Made by a program: the position numbers and the translations under genes. A stretch of DNA of 64,000 bases, taken from assembly GCF_024385575.1 (NCBI RefSeq), contig NZ_JANFMV010000001.1:558001-622000 (forward strand), read 5' to 3'. The stretch comes from Rhizobium sp. NRK18. GTDB taxonomy: Bacteria > Pseudomonadota > Alphaproteobacteria > Rhizobiales > Rhizobiaceae. The notes under the pieces are model-generated. The model had not been told where the DNA came from, ran no database searches, and was given only the letters and a program-made list of their open reading frames with translations. Numbering within the stretch: position 1 is the first letter of the stretch; the number at the start of each line of letters is the position of its first letter. Positions 46,470 through 54,941 of this stretch are shown here, piece after piece.

Positions 46470-46985
46470 ATGAAGACCCAAATGCTTAGCCACGGAGTTT
46501 CCCTGATCATCGTGCCACAGCGCTATTCAAAATACGGGCGGGGGCTGTCACGCTATGGCTTGCGTGCGTTCCTCGCATTGCTTGCTCCGGTCTTCTATTT
46601 TTCGGCCCCGGCGGCCTATGCCGACTTCCGCGTCTGCAATGGCACGGCGAACCTCGTCGGCGTGGCGATCGGTTACCGCACCGAAAAGGGTTGGGTGAGC
46701 GAGGGATGGTGGCAGGTGCCCGCCTCGGCCTGCGCGACACTGATCGAGGGCGAACTCCAGTCCCGCTACTATTATCTTTATGCCGAGGATGCGGCGCGCG
46801 GCGGCCGTTGGGCCGGCGATATCAATATGTGCGTTGCCGAGGACGAGTTCAAAATCCTCGGGGTCAACGACTGCTATGCCCGTGGCTACCAAAAAATGGG
46901 CTTCAAAGAATATGATACGGGCCGCCAGGGAAGCTGGATGGTCCAATTGTCTGACACTCCCGGGACGCAGGAAAGCCAAAACTGA
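46470..46985 (+). CDS. DUF1036 secreted protein
   Basis: A 171-residue protein. A hydrophobic signal (LRAFLALLAPVFYFSAPAAYA, shown in part) precedes the DUF1036 domain: DFRVCNGTANLVGVAIGY, GWWQVPASACATLIEG, RYYYLYAED and the cysteine pair in NMCVAEDEFKILGVNDCYARGY. The pattern predicts a small beta protein with disulfides in the periplasm. Its TGA overlaps the pyruvate kinase ATG (TGATG), so the two genes are translationally coupled, which I recall as a common rhizobial order. The start is uncertain within about 12 residues. Confidence 0.82.
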   Translation: MKTQMLSHGVSLIIVPQRYSKYGRGLSRYGLRAFLALLAPVFYFSAPAAYADFRVCNGTANLVGVAIGYRTEKGWVSEGWWQVPASACATLIEGELQSRYYYLYAEDAARGGRWAGDINMCVAEDEFKILGVNDCYARGYQKMGFKEYDTGRQGSWMVQLSDTPGTQESQN

Positions 46986-48424
46986 TGAAGCGCAATCGCA
47001 AAGTAAAAATTCTCGCCACTCTAGGTCCGGCCTCGAGCGAAGAGGCCATGATCGAGAAGCTGCATCAGGCCGGCGCCGACGTGTTCCGCATCAATATGAG
47101 CCATGCCAGCCACGACGTGATGCGCACGCTCATTGGCCGTATCCGCAGCGTCGAGAAGCGCAGCGGCCGGCCGATCGGCATTCTTGCCGACATCCAGGGT
47201 CCGAAGCTGCGCGTCGGCAAGTTCGCCGATACCAAGGTTGAGCTGAAGATCGGCCAGACCTTCACGCTCGACAACAAGGACGTTCCCGGCGACGAGAACC
47301 GCGTGTTCCTGCCGCATCCGGAAATCCTGGAATCGGTCAAGCCGGGCCAGCGCCTGCTGATCGACGACGGCAAGCTGCATCTGCGCGCTGAAAAGTGCGA
47401 CGGCACCTCCATCGTCTGCACGGTCATCTCCGGCACCACGATCTCCGACCGCAAGGGCGTGAGCCTTCCCGACACGATGCTCGGCGTCGGTGCGCTGACG
47501 TCGAAGGACCGCGCCGATCTCGACGCCGTGCTGGCGACCGGTGAAGTCGACTGGGTTGCCCTGTCGTTCATCCAGCGCCCGGAAGACATTGCCGAAGTGC
47601 GCAAGATCGCCCGCGGCCAGGTTGGCCTGATGTCGAAGATCGAGAAGCCGCAGGCCATCGAACGCATCGACGAGATCATCGAGCTGTCCGACGCGCTGAT
47701 GGTCGCCCGTGGCGACCTCGGTGTCGAAATGCCGCTTGAGACGGTTCCCGGTCTGCAGAAGCAGCTGATTCGCGCCTGTCGCCGTGCGGGCAAGCCTGTC
47801 GTCGTCGCCACCCAGATGCTGGAATCGATGATTTCCGCTCCGGTGCCGACGCGCGCCGAAGTCTCCGACGTCGCCACCGCCGTCTTCGAAGGCGCGGATG
47901 CCGTCATGCTGTCGGCCGAGTCCGCCTCGGGCGCCTATCCGGTCGAAGCCGTCGAGACGATGGCGAAGATCGCCAGCAAGGTCGAACGCGACCCGCACTT
48001 CCATGGCATCATCTATGCGCAGCGGCCGCAGCCGCAGGCAACCGGCGCCGATGCGATTTCGCTCGCAGCCCGCCAGATCGCCGAAACGCTGAACCTTGCC
48101 GCGATCGTCTGCTACACCGCTTCCGGCACCACCGGCCTGCGCGCCTCGCGCGAGCGTCCGGAAGTGCCGATCATTGCGCTGTCGCCGATCATCCAGACGG
48201 CCCGCCGCCTGTCGATCTGCTGGGGCACGCATTGCGTGGTCACGCAGGACGCGTCCGACCTCGACGACATGGTCAACCGCGCCTGCCGCATCGTTGCCTC
48301 AGAGGGCTTCGGCAAGCCCGGCGATCGGGTGATCATTTCCGCCGGCGTTCCGCTCGGCACACCCGGCGCGACCAACATGCTGCGCATCGCCTATATCGGT
48401 TCGGACGGGCAGAGCGGCGTCTGA
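46985..48424 (+). CDS. pykA: pyruvate kinase
   Basis: A 479-residue glycolytic enzyme converting phosphoenolpyruvate and ADP to pyruvate and ATP. Domains: N-terminal barrel start KVKILATLGPASSEEAMIEKL; B domain lid (residues 70-165); the active-site stretch LMSKIEKPQAIERIDEI with the catalytic lysine; the metal-binding MVARGDLGVEMPLE; and the C-terminal allosteric domain with SGTTGLRASRERP. Length is normal. CAGGAAAG precedes the ATG that overlaps the DUF1036 stop. A bidirectional terminator follows. Confidence 0.95.
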   Translation: MKRNRKVKILATLGPASSEEAMIEKLHQAGADVFRINMSHASHDVMRTLIGRIRSVEKRSGRPIGILADIQGPKLRVGKFADTKVELKIGQTFTLDNKDVPGDENRVFLPHPEILESVKPGQRLLIDDGKLHLRAEKCDGTSIVCTVISGTTISDRKGVSLPDTMLGVGALTSKDRADLDAVLATGEVDWVALSFIQRPEDIAEVRKIARGQVGLMSKIEKPQAIERIDEIIELSDALMVARGDLGVEMPLETVPGLQKQLIRACRRAGKPVVVATQMLESMISAPVPTRAEVSDVATAVFEGADAVMLSAESASGAYPVEAVETMAKIASKVERDPHFHGIIYAQRPQPQATGADAISLAARQIAETLNLAAIVCYTASGTTGLRASRERPEVPIIALSPIIQTARRLSICWGTHCVVTQDASDLDDMVNRACRIVASEGFGKPGDRVIISAGVPLGTPGATNMLRIAYIGSDGQSGV

Positions 48425-48456
48425 GCCGCTTCCCAGATATGCGCTGACATTATTCG

Positions 48457-48483
48457 AAAGCCCCGCCACCGTGCGGGGCTTTT
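48457..48483. terminator. terminator of pyruvate kinase, shared with the convergent hydrolase
   Basis: AAAGCCCCGC and GCGGGGCTTT form a 10-bp stem with a 6-base loop and a T-rich tail (TTTTGTC). It abuts the stop of the convergent hydrolase gene. Confidence 0.8.
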
Positions 48484-48484
48484 G

Positions 48485-49492
48485 TCATTGTGCCGCAAGA
48501 GGTGCGACGAAGGTTCGCGCCATGTGCTGCAGGTCGTGTTGCCTGCCGGCGATCTTCTCGATCGCGGCGATCGCGATGTCGGTGGCGATGTAATCCGGCT
48601 TGTGGCCGAGATCGCGAAGGGTGACCAGTTCCGCATCCGCAATGTCACGAACCAGTCCCACGGAATGGATGTCGGCGAGCACGATATCGTCGCTGTCGCC
48701 GGTGATGACGATCGTCGGAGCGGAGATGCTCGGATAGGATCGGGCGGCGGTAGTCACATAGTCCAGCAGGCCCGCGACGTCCTTGGCATTGTTGCGGAAG
48801 GTGGCCGGCCGCAGGACGAGCGCCGGCGCGGTGCGCTCATGATAGTCCGGCGGCTGCGGATTGGGATGGAAGACTGCACGGATCGCGCCGTGCATCCGCA
48901 CCAGGCCGGCGGGCATCGCAAGCGTTCGGGAAAAGAGCCAACCGAGAACGGGCCTCGCCGTCAGCGTGTAGTACCAGTCGACCCCGCCTGGCCAGGGGTG
49001 CGTGGCGGGTGACAGAAACAGAAGTCCCGCCGTCTTCTCCGGCGCGGCCAGCGCGAAGCTTGCGGCAATGGCGCCGCCGAAGGAGTGGCCGCAGATGATC
49101 GCCCGTTCGATGCCGTAGCGATCCATGAGGGCGGCGATGGCGCGCGCCTGGCCGTCCGGCGTGTCGTTTTCCGGTCCGCCGCGTTCCGAGTGGCCATGGC
49201 CGGGCCGGTCGACGAACAGCATTTCGGCGCGGCCGGAAAGTGGCGCCAGGAAGGGCGTCATCTGGTCGAGACAGTTGCCGCTGGCGCCGTGGATGAAGAC
49301 GAGCGGCGGCAGGTCGGCGGTGTCCGGCCGCGGCACATGCACGGCATGCATGCGATAGCCGCCGACATCGACCAAATTTCCCTGGGGCGGAAAGCGTCGG
49401 GTGATCCTCCGCGCCATGATCCAGGAAAAGATCAAGAGAAGGAGAAGCGCCAGCAGGATGGCGAGCAGGATGAAGGCGAGGATGGAAAGCAA
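48485..49492 (-). CDS. membrane-anchored alpha/beta hydrolase
   Basis: A 335-residue alpha/beta hydrolase with an N-terminal anchor (hydrophobic residues 3-25, then MARRITRRF). Core motifs: VFIHGASGNCLD with the oxyanion-hole HG, the nucleophile elbow ICGHSFGGAIAAS near residue 136, and TGDSDDIV plus DLGHKPDYI for the acid and base. Substrate unknown. The frame opens with TTG, needed to include the anchor; the next ATG (MARRITRR) would remove it. No Shine-Dalgarno is obvious at either, so the start is weakly supported. Confidence 0.78.
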   Translation of the reverse strand: MLSILAFILLAILLALLLLLIFSWIMARRITRRFPPQGNLVDVGGYRMHAVHVPRPDTADLPPLVFIHGASGNCLDQMTPFLAPLSGRAEMLFVDRPGHGHSERGGPENDTPDGQARAIAALMDRYGIERAIICGHSFGGAIAASFALAAPEKTAGLLFLSPATHPWPGGVDWYYTLTARPVLGWLFSRTLAMPAGLVRMHGAIRAVFHPNPQPPDYHERTAPALVLRPATFRNNAKDVAGLLDYVTTAARSYPSISAPTIVITGDSDDIVLADIHSVGLVRDIADAELVTLRDLGHKPDYIATDIAIAAIEKIAGRQHDLQHMARTFVAPLAAQ

Positions 49493-49519
49493 GGGAGGGA
49501 CCGGGTTTGGACTAAGCTA

Positions 49520-50128
49520 TCAGGTGCGCTGGCCGGCAAGCTTTTCCGAGATGTCTTCCATGTTCTTGCGGGCTTCCTTGCTCGCCGGGAAAATCTCGAG
49601 ATATCGCTGCCAGGCCTTCAGGGCCATTTCTTCGTCGCCGATCTGGTTCATGATCTCCGCCATGCCGGCAATCGCGCCGAAATGTCGTGGTTCCAGTTCA
49701 AGCGTCTTCTGGATGTCGGCCATCGCCTTGCGGTAATCGCCCATCGTGTAATGAACGGTGGCGCGGCGGTTCCAGCCCTCGGCGAAATCCGGTTTTAATA
49801 GCGTCACCTGGTCCAGGAGATCGAGGGTGGCATCTGTGCTGCCTTCGGTCATGGATTTGGCGGACTGATCCATCAGGAGGTTGACCGTGGGACTGCCGGA
49901 ATCAGTGAGCAGGCGACGGATCTGGCGGGAGATGTCCTCCGCCTTGCCGGCGTCGCGTTCACGCTTCAATTTCAGGAAAAGCGAATCGAGTTCTTCGGCC
50001 TGCGTCAGCGTGCCGGTATCCGGTTCTTCGATTCGGGCTGTGTCGTCGACGCAAAAGGCCGGAGTTGCCGCCAAGGGGCAAGCCAGCATTGCTATCAGGC
50101 AAAATGACAAAGGGCGCATGGCGGTCAT
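49520..50128 (-). CDS. secreted tetratricopeptide-repeat protein
   Basis: A 202-residue protein. A signal peptide (MTAMRPLSFCLIAMLACPLAATPAF, in part) with cleavage near FC-VDD is followed by helical segments. Two or three TPR units are clear: AEGWNRRATVHYTMGDYRKAMADIQKTLELEP and FGAIAGMAEIMNQIGDEEMALKAWQRYLEIFP. It is likely a periplasmic scaffold; partner unknown. The start could be this ATG or the one three codons later. It shares strand and close spacing (27 bases) with the hydrolase gene downstream, so they may form an operon. Confidence 0.78.
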   Translation of the reverse strand: MTAMRPLSFCLIAMLACPLAATPAFCVDDTARIEEPDTGTLTQAEELDSLFLKLKRERDAGKAEDISRQIRRLLTDSGSPTVNLLMDQSAKSMTEGSTDATLDLLDQVTLLKPDFAEGWNRRATVHYTMGDYRKAMADIQKTLELEPRHFGAIAGMAEIMNQIGDEEMALKAWQRYLEIFPASKEARKNMEDISEKLAGQRT

Positions 50129-50251
50129 GGTATCCGCAAAGCGCCCAATATCAAATGAAATCTGCCTGTCATCATGCTGCGCGGCAAAAGTCCTGTCGCG
50201 CAAGCCTGCCGATCTCGCGGCCAGCCGCCGGTCACGCCGGCGGCGCGGCAA

Positions 50252-50377
50252 TCAGCCCTGGCGGGCCTTGAAGCGCGGGTTCTGCTTGTTGATGATGTAG
50301 ATACGACCCTTGCGACGAACCAGGCGGTTTTCGCGGTGACGGGCCTTCAGCGCTTTGAGCGAATTCTTGATCTTCAT
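50252..50377 (-). CDS. rpmJ: 50S ribosomal protein bL36 (zinc-free type)
   Basis: A 41-residue gene shorter than usual search limits. The product begins [17 protein letters not shown] and ends PRFKARQG, a clear bL36. It lacks the CxxC...CxxxxH zinc site, so it is the C-minus (YkgO-like) type standard in rhizobia. It has its own promoter just after purK and a GCCGCCGG hairpin without T-run downstream. Confidence 0.95.
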   Translation of the reverse strand: MKIKNSLKALKARHRENRLVRRKGRIYIINKQNPRFKARQG

Positions 50378-50490
50378 TTTCTTAATCCGCGTTTCTCAGT
50401 GGGGATGCCTCTCGGCGCTCCCGGTCTCCAAACAATCAAAAGCGCGCCGGTCGGAAAAGCCTATGGCGCGCCCCTCGAAAAGTTGACAGG

Positions 50491-50519
50491 CAAATACCCT
50501 GTAGGCCTGGGCCTGTCAA
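50491..50519 (-). promoter_or_regulatory. sigma-70 promoter of rpmJ
   Basis: On the minus strand TTGACA and TATTTG are separated by 17 bases, starting 8 bases after the purK stop. The -35 is perfect. TTGACAGGC and GCCTGTCAA at 50483-50491 and 50511-50519 also form a 9-base inverted repeat around the promoter, which might be an operator. Confidence 0.6.
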
Positions 50520-50526
50520 CCGGCCT

Positions 50527-51606
50527 TCAAGCCTTTTCCTGCCGGTTTGCACCGGTCAGCCGGGTGACGTGACCCATTTTGCGGCCGGGGCGGGCCTCGG
50601 TCTTGCCGTAGAGGTGGACAAGGGTGTCGCTCGTCTTCAGCCAATCATTGAGATCGTCGATGTCGTCGCCGATCAGGTTCTGCATCACGCAGTCGGAGTG
50701 GCGGGCCGGATCGCCGAGCGGCAGGCCCGCGACGGCGCGAATGTGCTGTTCGAACTGCGAAACGATGCAGGCGGCTTCCGTCCAGTGACCGGAATTGTGC
50801 ACCCGCGGCGCGATCTCGTTGGCGATCAGCGTGCCGTCGCCAAGGACGAAGAATTCCATGCCGATGACGCCAACATAATCGAGCGCCGACAACAGGCTTT
50901 CGGCAGCCTTCAGGGCGGTGGCCTGCGTCTGCGGACCGATCGCTGCGGGCAGCGTCGAGGTGTGCAGGATGCCGTCGCGATGGACGTTTTCGGCTGCATC
51001 GTAGGCGCGTACCGTGCCGTCGGTTCCGCGCGCCGCGATGATCGACACCTCGCGCTCGAACGGGACGAAGCTCTCGAGAATGAGCGGTACGGCGCCGAGA
51101 GCCTCGAAGGCGCCGGCGGGGCTGTCCTGAGGTCCCTTGAAGACGCGCTGCCCCTTGCCGTCATAGCCGAGGCGGCGGGTCTTCAGCACGCCCTTGCCGT
51201 CGAAATCGGCCAGCGCTGCTTCCAGGTCTGCCTGGCTGTCGACGGCGTGGAAGCGCGCGGTCTCGATGCCGCAGCCGTTCAGGAACCGCTTCTCGGTCAG
51301 GCGGTCCTGCGCCACTTCCAGCGCTTTCGGCGGCGGATAGACGGGTACGGTCGCGGCCAGCGTTTCGGCGGCGGCGACCGGCACGTTCTCGAATTCGTAG
51401 GTGACGACGCTGCAAAGGTTCGACAGTTCGGCGAGGGCCGCCGCATCGTCGTAGGCAGCGGTGATCTGGCCGTTGGTGAGCTGGGCTGCCGGACAGTCAG
51501 GCTGTGGCTCGAGGATGATGGTGCGGTAGTTCAGCCGGGCAGCGGCCATCGCCAGCATGCGGCCGAGCTGACCGCCGCCGATGATCCCGATCGTTCTGTC
51601 TTTCAT
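50527..51606 (-). CDS. purK: N5-carboxyaminoimidazole ribonucleotide synthase
   Basis: A 359-residue ATP-grasp enzyme that carboxylates aminoimidazole ribonucleotide with bicarbonate and ATP in purine synthesis. The N-terminal GIIGGGQLGRMLAMAAARL is the purK dinucleotide-like motif. ATP-grasp blocks include RRLGYDGKGQRVF, ILESFVPFEREVSIIAARG and VIGMEFFVLGDGTLIANEIAPRVHNSGHWTEAA. Its ATG overlaps the purE stop (TAATG), so translation is coupled and the product is passed to PurE. Confidence 0.95.
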   Translation of the reverse strand: MKDRTIGIIGGGQLGRMLAMAAARLNYRTIILEPQPDCPAAQLTNGQITAAYDDAAALAELSNLCSVVTYEFENVPVAAAETLAATVPVYPPPKALEVAQDRLTEKRFLNGCGIETARFHAVDSQADLEAALADFDGKGVLKTRRLGYDGKGQRVFKGPQDSPAGAFEALGAVPLILESFVPFEREVSIIAARGTDGTVRAYDAAENVHRDGILHTSTLPAAIGPQTQATALKAAESLLSALDYVGVIGMEFFVLGDGTLIANEIAPRVHNSGHWTEAACIVSQFEQHIRAVAGLPLGDPARHSDCVMQNLIGDDIDDLNDWLKTSDTLVHLYGKTEARPGRKMGHVTRLTGANRQEKA

Positions 51607-52106
51607 TATACGTCGTCCATGGGGTATTCGGCGACCGCTTCGCTCTGGCGGGTGCGCCATTGGTCAAGCGCGATCGCGACGTCCTCGTCGGTCAGCGCCA
51701 GCACGGCGGCGGCCAATAGCGCTGCGTTGACCGCTCCGGCCTTGCCGATCGCCAGCGTGCCGACCGGAATGCCGGCGGGCATCTGGACGATGGAGAGCAG
51801 GCTGTCCTGTCCGGAGAGCGCCTTCGACTGGACCGGTACGCCGAAGACCGGAAGCGGGGTCATGGCAGCCGCCATTCCCGGCAGATGGGCTGCGCCGCCG
51901 GCCCCGGCGATGATCACCTTGAAGCCTTCGTCGCGGGCGCCCTTCGCAAAGGTCACCAGCCGGTCGGGCGTGCGGTGGGCGGATATGATCCGGGCGTCGT
52001 ATTCGATGCCGAGCGCCTCCAGCGTGTCGGCCGCATTCTTCATGGTTTCCCAGTCTGACTGGCTTCCCATGATGATGGCGATCGGCGGTCGTTCCGCACT
52101 GGTCAT
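51606..52106 (-). CDS. purE: N5-carboxyaminoimidazole ribonucleotide mutase
   Basis: A 166-residue class I PurE that shifts the carboxylate to make CAIR. Motifs: [44 protein letters not shown] with the catalytic His, and [26 protein letters not shown]. The start MTSAERPP follows GAGGACGACTT; the longer frame upstream overlaps the neighbouring small gene and is unlikely. It is first gene of purE-purK. Confidence 0.95.
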   Translation of the reverse strand: MTSAERPPIAIIMGSQSDWETMKNAADTLEALGIEYDARIISAHRTPDRLVTFAKGARDEGFKVIIAGAGGAAHLPGMAAAMTPLPVFGVPVQSKALSGQDSLLSIVQMPAGIPVGTLAIGKAGAVNAALLAAAVLALTDEDVAIALDQWRTRQSEAVAEYPMDDV

Positions 52107-52128
52107 AAGTCGTCCTCTTTCAAGCTGT

Positions 52129-52332
52129 TCAGGCAATGATGTCGGGGATGATCTGATCTTCCAGCTTGCTGATCTTGTCCTTGATGACAAGTTTCTTCTT
52201 CTTCATGCGCTGGATGCGAAGGGCTTCGCAGCCGACCTGTATCATGGCGTTGATGGCGGCATCGTAGTCTTCGTGTTCCTGACGCAACCTTGCGACCGCC
52301 AGCCGAATTTCCGCCTGTTCCTGATCCGCCAT
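52129..52332 (-). CDS. DUF465 (YdcH-family) small protein
   Basis: A 67-residue helical hairpin protein: [19 protein letters not shown], then a cluster of basic residues [22 protein letters not shown]465 members are short coiled-coil proteins of unknown role, common in rhizobia. It lies 22 bases before purE on the same strand and may head the purE-purK transcript. A related gene lies 350 bases away on the plus strand. Confidence 0.82.
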   Translation of the reverse strand: MADQEQAEIRLAVARLRQEHEDYDAAINAMIQVGCEALRIQRMKKKKLVIKDKISKLEDQIIPDIIA

Positions 52333-52684
52333 TCCAGTCCCCGCCTCTCACGTCACAATGCCCTGCGAGCCGGTTGCCCGGCGATTGCGGCAAGCTCCTA
52401 TCACTAAAACGTGCATTCGGGAAGTTATCTGGAACGGCTGTTCCGCATTTTGCGGCCGGCCATGCGGCCGAGGCCGTTCAGAGCCTTGGGAAACGGTTGC
52501 TAACCTTCCGTTAGGGATGTCTGTTGAAAGCCGAAAAAAATTCATCCGGCTGTCAAATTGCCTTCAAGAATCCACGAAATCGCCTTCGACAAGGGGGGCA
52601 TCTTGTGGCACATTTCTCCTGTTGAAACCTGAAGCCACGGTCAAGTGTGGCCGGGATAGGTTTAGGGAAGGAAGGACAGTAAAA

Positions 52685-52861
52685 ATGACCATACAGGCTC
52701 ATCTTGCATCGCTTGAACAAAAGCACGACGCTCTCGAGCAGGAACTGCACCAAGCGCTTATGTCCGTATCCAGTGACGACCGCGAAATTGCCGAGATCAA
52801 GCGCCGCAAGTTGCGCATCAAGGACGAGATGGAGCGCATCAAAAGCTCCACGCGACACTAA
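52685..52861 (+). CDS. DUF465 (YdcH-family) small protein, second copy
   Basis: A 58-residue protein: ASLEQKHDALEQELHQALM, then IAEIKRRKLRIKDEMERI. It has the same helix-turn-helix coiled-coil plan as the minus-strand copy, with the usual basic RRKLRIKDE block. The start ATG has an AAGGAAGGA tract upstream; a much longer in-frame extension is not coding. The two genes are divergent and may be an old duplication. Confidence 0.85.
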   Translation: MTIQAHLASLEQKHDALEQELHQALMSVSSDDREIAEIKRRKLRIKDEMERIKSSTRH

Positions 52862-53028
52862 GTCGAATTCTGTATGTGTGTTTACTCGGCTTTCCGGCAT
52901 TTGGACCGGGAAGTCCGCCACCCGGCCCAGGAGGCCGGCCTCGACGAGGTCTGTTAAGGGTGGATTTGCCGGATAGATAGATCCGGCCCTTCAAGAAACC
53001 GGTTCTGGGTGTCCGCTGTTGCCGTAGT

Positions 53029-53289
53029 TCACGCCCAGAACTGGTCCAGCCACAGATTGAGCTTCATGAAGCCCTGGCTGTTGACGGCATAGATACGTCG
53101 TGTTCCTTCGGATTTCACGGAAACGAGGCCGCTTTCGAGCAGCGCCTTCAAATGCTGGGAGACGGCCGGCCGGCTGATCGGCAGGCCCTCGGCCAGCTCG
53201 TTCACCGTCCGTGGTGCGCGCCTGAGCTCCTCCAGCAGGTAACGCCGGTTCGGATCCGCAATCGCACTGAAAGGATCGGTGTTGGACAT
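53029..53289 (-). CDS. ArsR-family winged-helix regulator
   Basis: An 86-residue winged helix-turn-helix protein: PFSAIADPNRRYLLEELRR, TVNELAEGLPISRPAVSQHLKALLESGLVSVKSEGTRRIYAV. It lacks the ELCVCDL cysteine motif of metal sensors, so it is of the non-metal group often paired with AHSA1-type or transporter genes. The ending LDQFWA is typical of that group. It lies downstream of the TauE-type transporter on the same strand (84 bases) and might regulate it. Confidence 0.85.
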   Translation of the reverse strand: MSNTDPFSAIADPNRRYLLEELRRAPRTVNELAEGLPISRPAVSQHLKALLESGLVSVKSEGTRRIYAVNSQGFMKLNLWLDQFWA

Positions 53290-53373
53290 GAGCGCGAACT
53301 TACGGGAAAGGCCGGAGGCGGGCAAGAATATTTGTGCGCTGCAGCGAGAAAAGGCGATCTCTCATCTTGAGCG

Positions 53374-54141
53374 CTACCATTGCAGCCCGTCGTAGAACAA
53401 TTTCGTCGCCGCAATCAGCACCATGACATACATGAAAGGGTAGAAGAACTGCGGTTTCATGTGCCTGACGGCCCAGGCGCCGATCATGGTGGAAACGAAG
53501 GCGACCGGCAGCAGGAGGACGGACAGCGACAGGTTCTCCGTGTCGAGTTCGCCGAGCGCGAAGTACGGCAAGACCTTGATCGCGTTGACGATGGCAAAAT
53601 AGCGAACGCTGGTGCCGGTGTAGGTCTTCGGGTCGAGCTTCAGCGGCAGGACGTAAATCTGGAAGGGTGGGCCGCCGGCATGGGCGACGAAGCTGCCATA
53701 GCCCGACAGCGTCATCCACAAGGTCGCAAGTGCCGGGCGCTGCTCCTTCGGCTTGACTTCGACATGCCGCTTCGGCCCGTAGGTGTCGTAGAAGAATTTC
53801 AGCGCGAAGACGATTGTGATCGCGCCGATTACGAGGCGCATGATGTTCGTGGAGACATAGGCCGACGTCGCCCAGCCAAGTGCGATGCCGATGACGGCAC
53901 CCGGAAGGCAGATAAGCAGCGTTTCACGGTGATTGTGGCTGCGCCAGGCCCAGAGGGCGACCAGATCCATGGCGATCAGGATCGGCAGAAAGATGGCGGC
54001 GGCCTGAACCGGCGGCACGACGAGCGCCAGCAGCGGCACACCCATCAGCGCCATGGCGCCGCCCATGCCGCCCTTCGACAGGCCGACCACGGTCACGGCC
54101 GGAATGGCCGCGAGGAAGAAAGTTATGTCTGGAAGAGTCAC
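53374..54141 (-). CDS. TauE/SafE-family membrane transporter
   Basis: A 255-residue membrane protein with about eight helices and the two inverted TauE repeats: VGLSKGGMGGAMALMGVPLLALVVPP near residue 20 and SGYGSFVAHAGGPPFQIYVLP near 145, both with the family Gly/Pro signature. The family exports sulfite, sulfonates or other organic anions. The start is GTG. The ArsR-type regulator follows. Substrate unknown. Confidence 0.88.
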   Translation of the reverse strand: MTLPDITFFLAAIPAVTVVGLSKGGMGGAMALMGVPLLALVVPPVQAAAIFLPILIAMDLVALWAWRSHNHRETLLICLPGAVIGIALGWATSAYVSTNIMRLVIGAITIVFALKFFYDTYGPKRHVEVKPKEQRPALATLWMTLSGYGSFVAHAGGPPFQIYVLPLKLDPKTYTGTSVRYFAIVNAIKVLPYFALGELDTENLSLSVLLLPVAFVSTMIGAWAVRHMKPQFFYPFMYVMVLIAATKLFYDGLQW

Positions 54142-54279
54142 GGCGGGCCGTATTCCGGTTGATCAATTGGTGAGAGAGGTCTATCGGATTTGCATGGATA
54201 AGACGAGGGGCGATCTGGGCAAAAGCCCATTCCCGACGTTTCCTGTGACATGAATGCCGTCAGAATGCAGAGGTAACAC

Positions 54280-54933
54280 ATGGCCGGTGCCGACAATCGT
54301 TGCAGACTTGTTCTCGTGATTCCGGACATTGCTGAGCCGTCGATTGCGCTGAAAGCCGTCGAGGACGCTCTGCGCGGTGGCGATGTCGCATCGGTCATCG
54401 TGCCGCAATACGGCATGTCCGACCGTGATTTTCAGGATTATGCCGAAAAGCTCGTCCCGGTGATCCAGGACGCCGGCGTTGCAGCGCTGATCGCCGGCGA
54501 CAGCCGGGTGGCCGGCCGCGCCCGCGCCGATGGCCTGCATATCGAAGCCGACGCCGAGGCGCTGGCGGACGCGATCGAAAAGCACGCGCCGAAGATGATC
54601 GTCGGCAGCGGCAACATGCCGGATCGTCATCACGCGCTGGAAATCGGCGAATGCAATCCGGACTACGCCTTCTTCGGCAAGCTCGATGGAGACATCCGGC
54701 CCGAAGCGCATCCGAAGAATGTCGCGCTTGGCGAGTGGTGGGCCTCGATGGTGGAAATTCCCTGCATCGTCATGGGCGGCACCTCGATCGACTCCGTCGT
54801 CACCGTTGCCGAAACCGGAGCGGAATTCGTGGCGCTCCGGACCGCGATTTTCGGGGACCTGGCCGCAGCCGCCCGTGCCGTCGCCGAAGCAAACGCTCTT
54901 CTTGACGAAAAAGCGCCACGGTTTGACGATTGA
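54280..54933 (+). CDS. thiamine phosphate synthase-like (ThiE/TenI fold) protein
   Basis: A 217-residue TIM-barrel protein of the ThiE/TenI superfamily. The C-terminal phosphate-binding part is recognisable: PDYAFFGKLDGD, VEIPCIVMGGTSIDSVVTVAETGAEFVALRTAIFGD. The central portion is diverged from ThiE (VGSGNMPDRHHALEIGE in place of the usual SxHTxxEA-type block), so thiamine phosphate synthesis is doubtful. A Sel1-repeat gene follows, overlapping or 8 bases away. Confidence 0.72.
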   Translation: MAGADNRCRLVLVIPDIAEPSIALKAVEDALRGGDVASVIVPQYGMSDRDFQDYAEKLVPVIQDAGVAALIAGDSRVAGRARADGLHIEADAEALADAIEKHAPKMIVGSGNMPDRHHALEIGECNPDYAFFGKLDGDIRPEAHPKNVALGEWWASMVEIPCIVMGGTSIDSVVTVAETGAEFVALRTAIFGDLAAAARAVAEANALLDEKAPRFDD

Positions 54934-54941
54934 ACGTTGGC

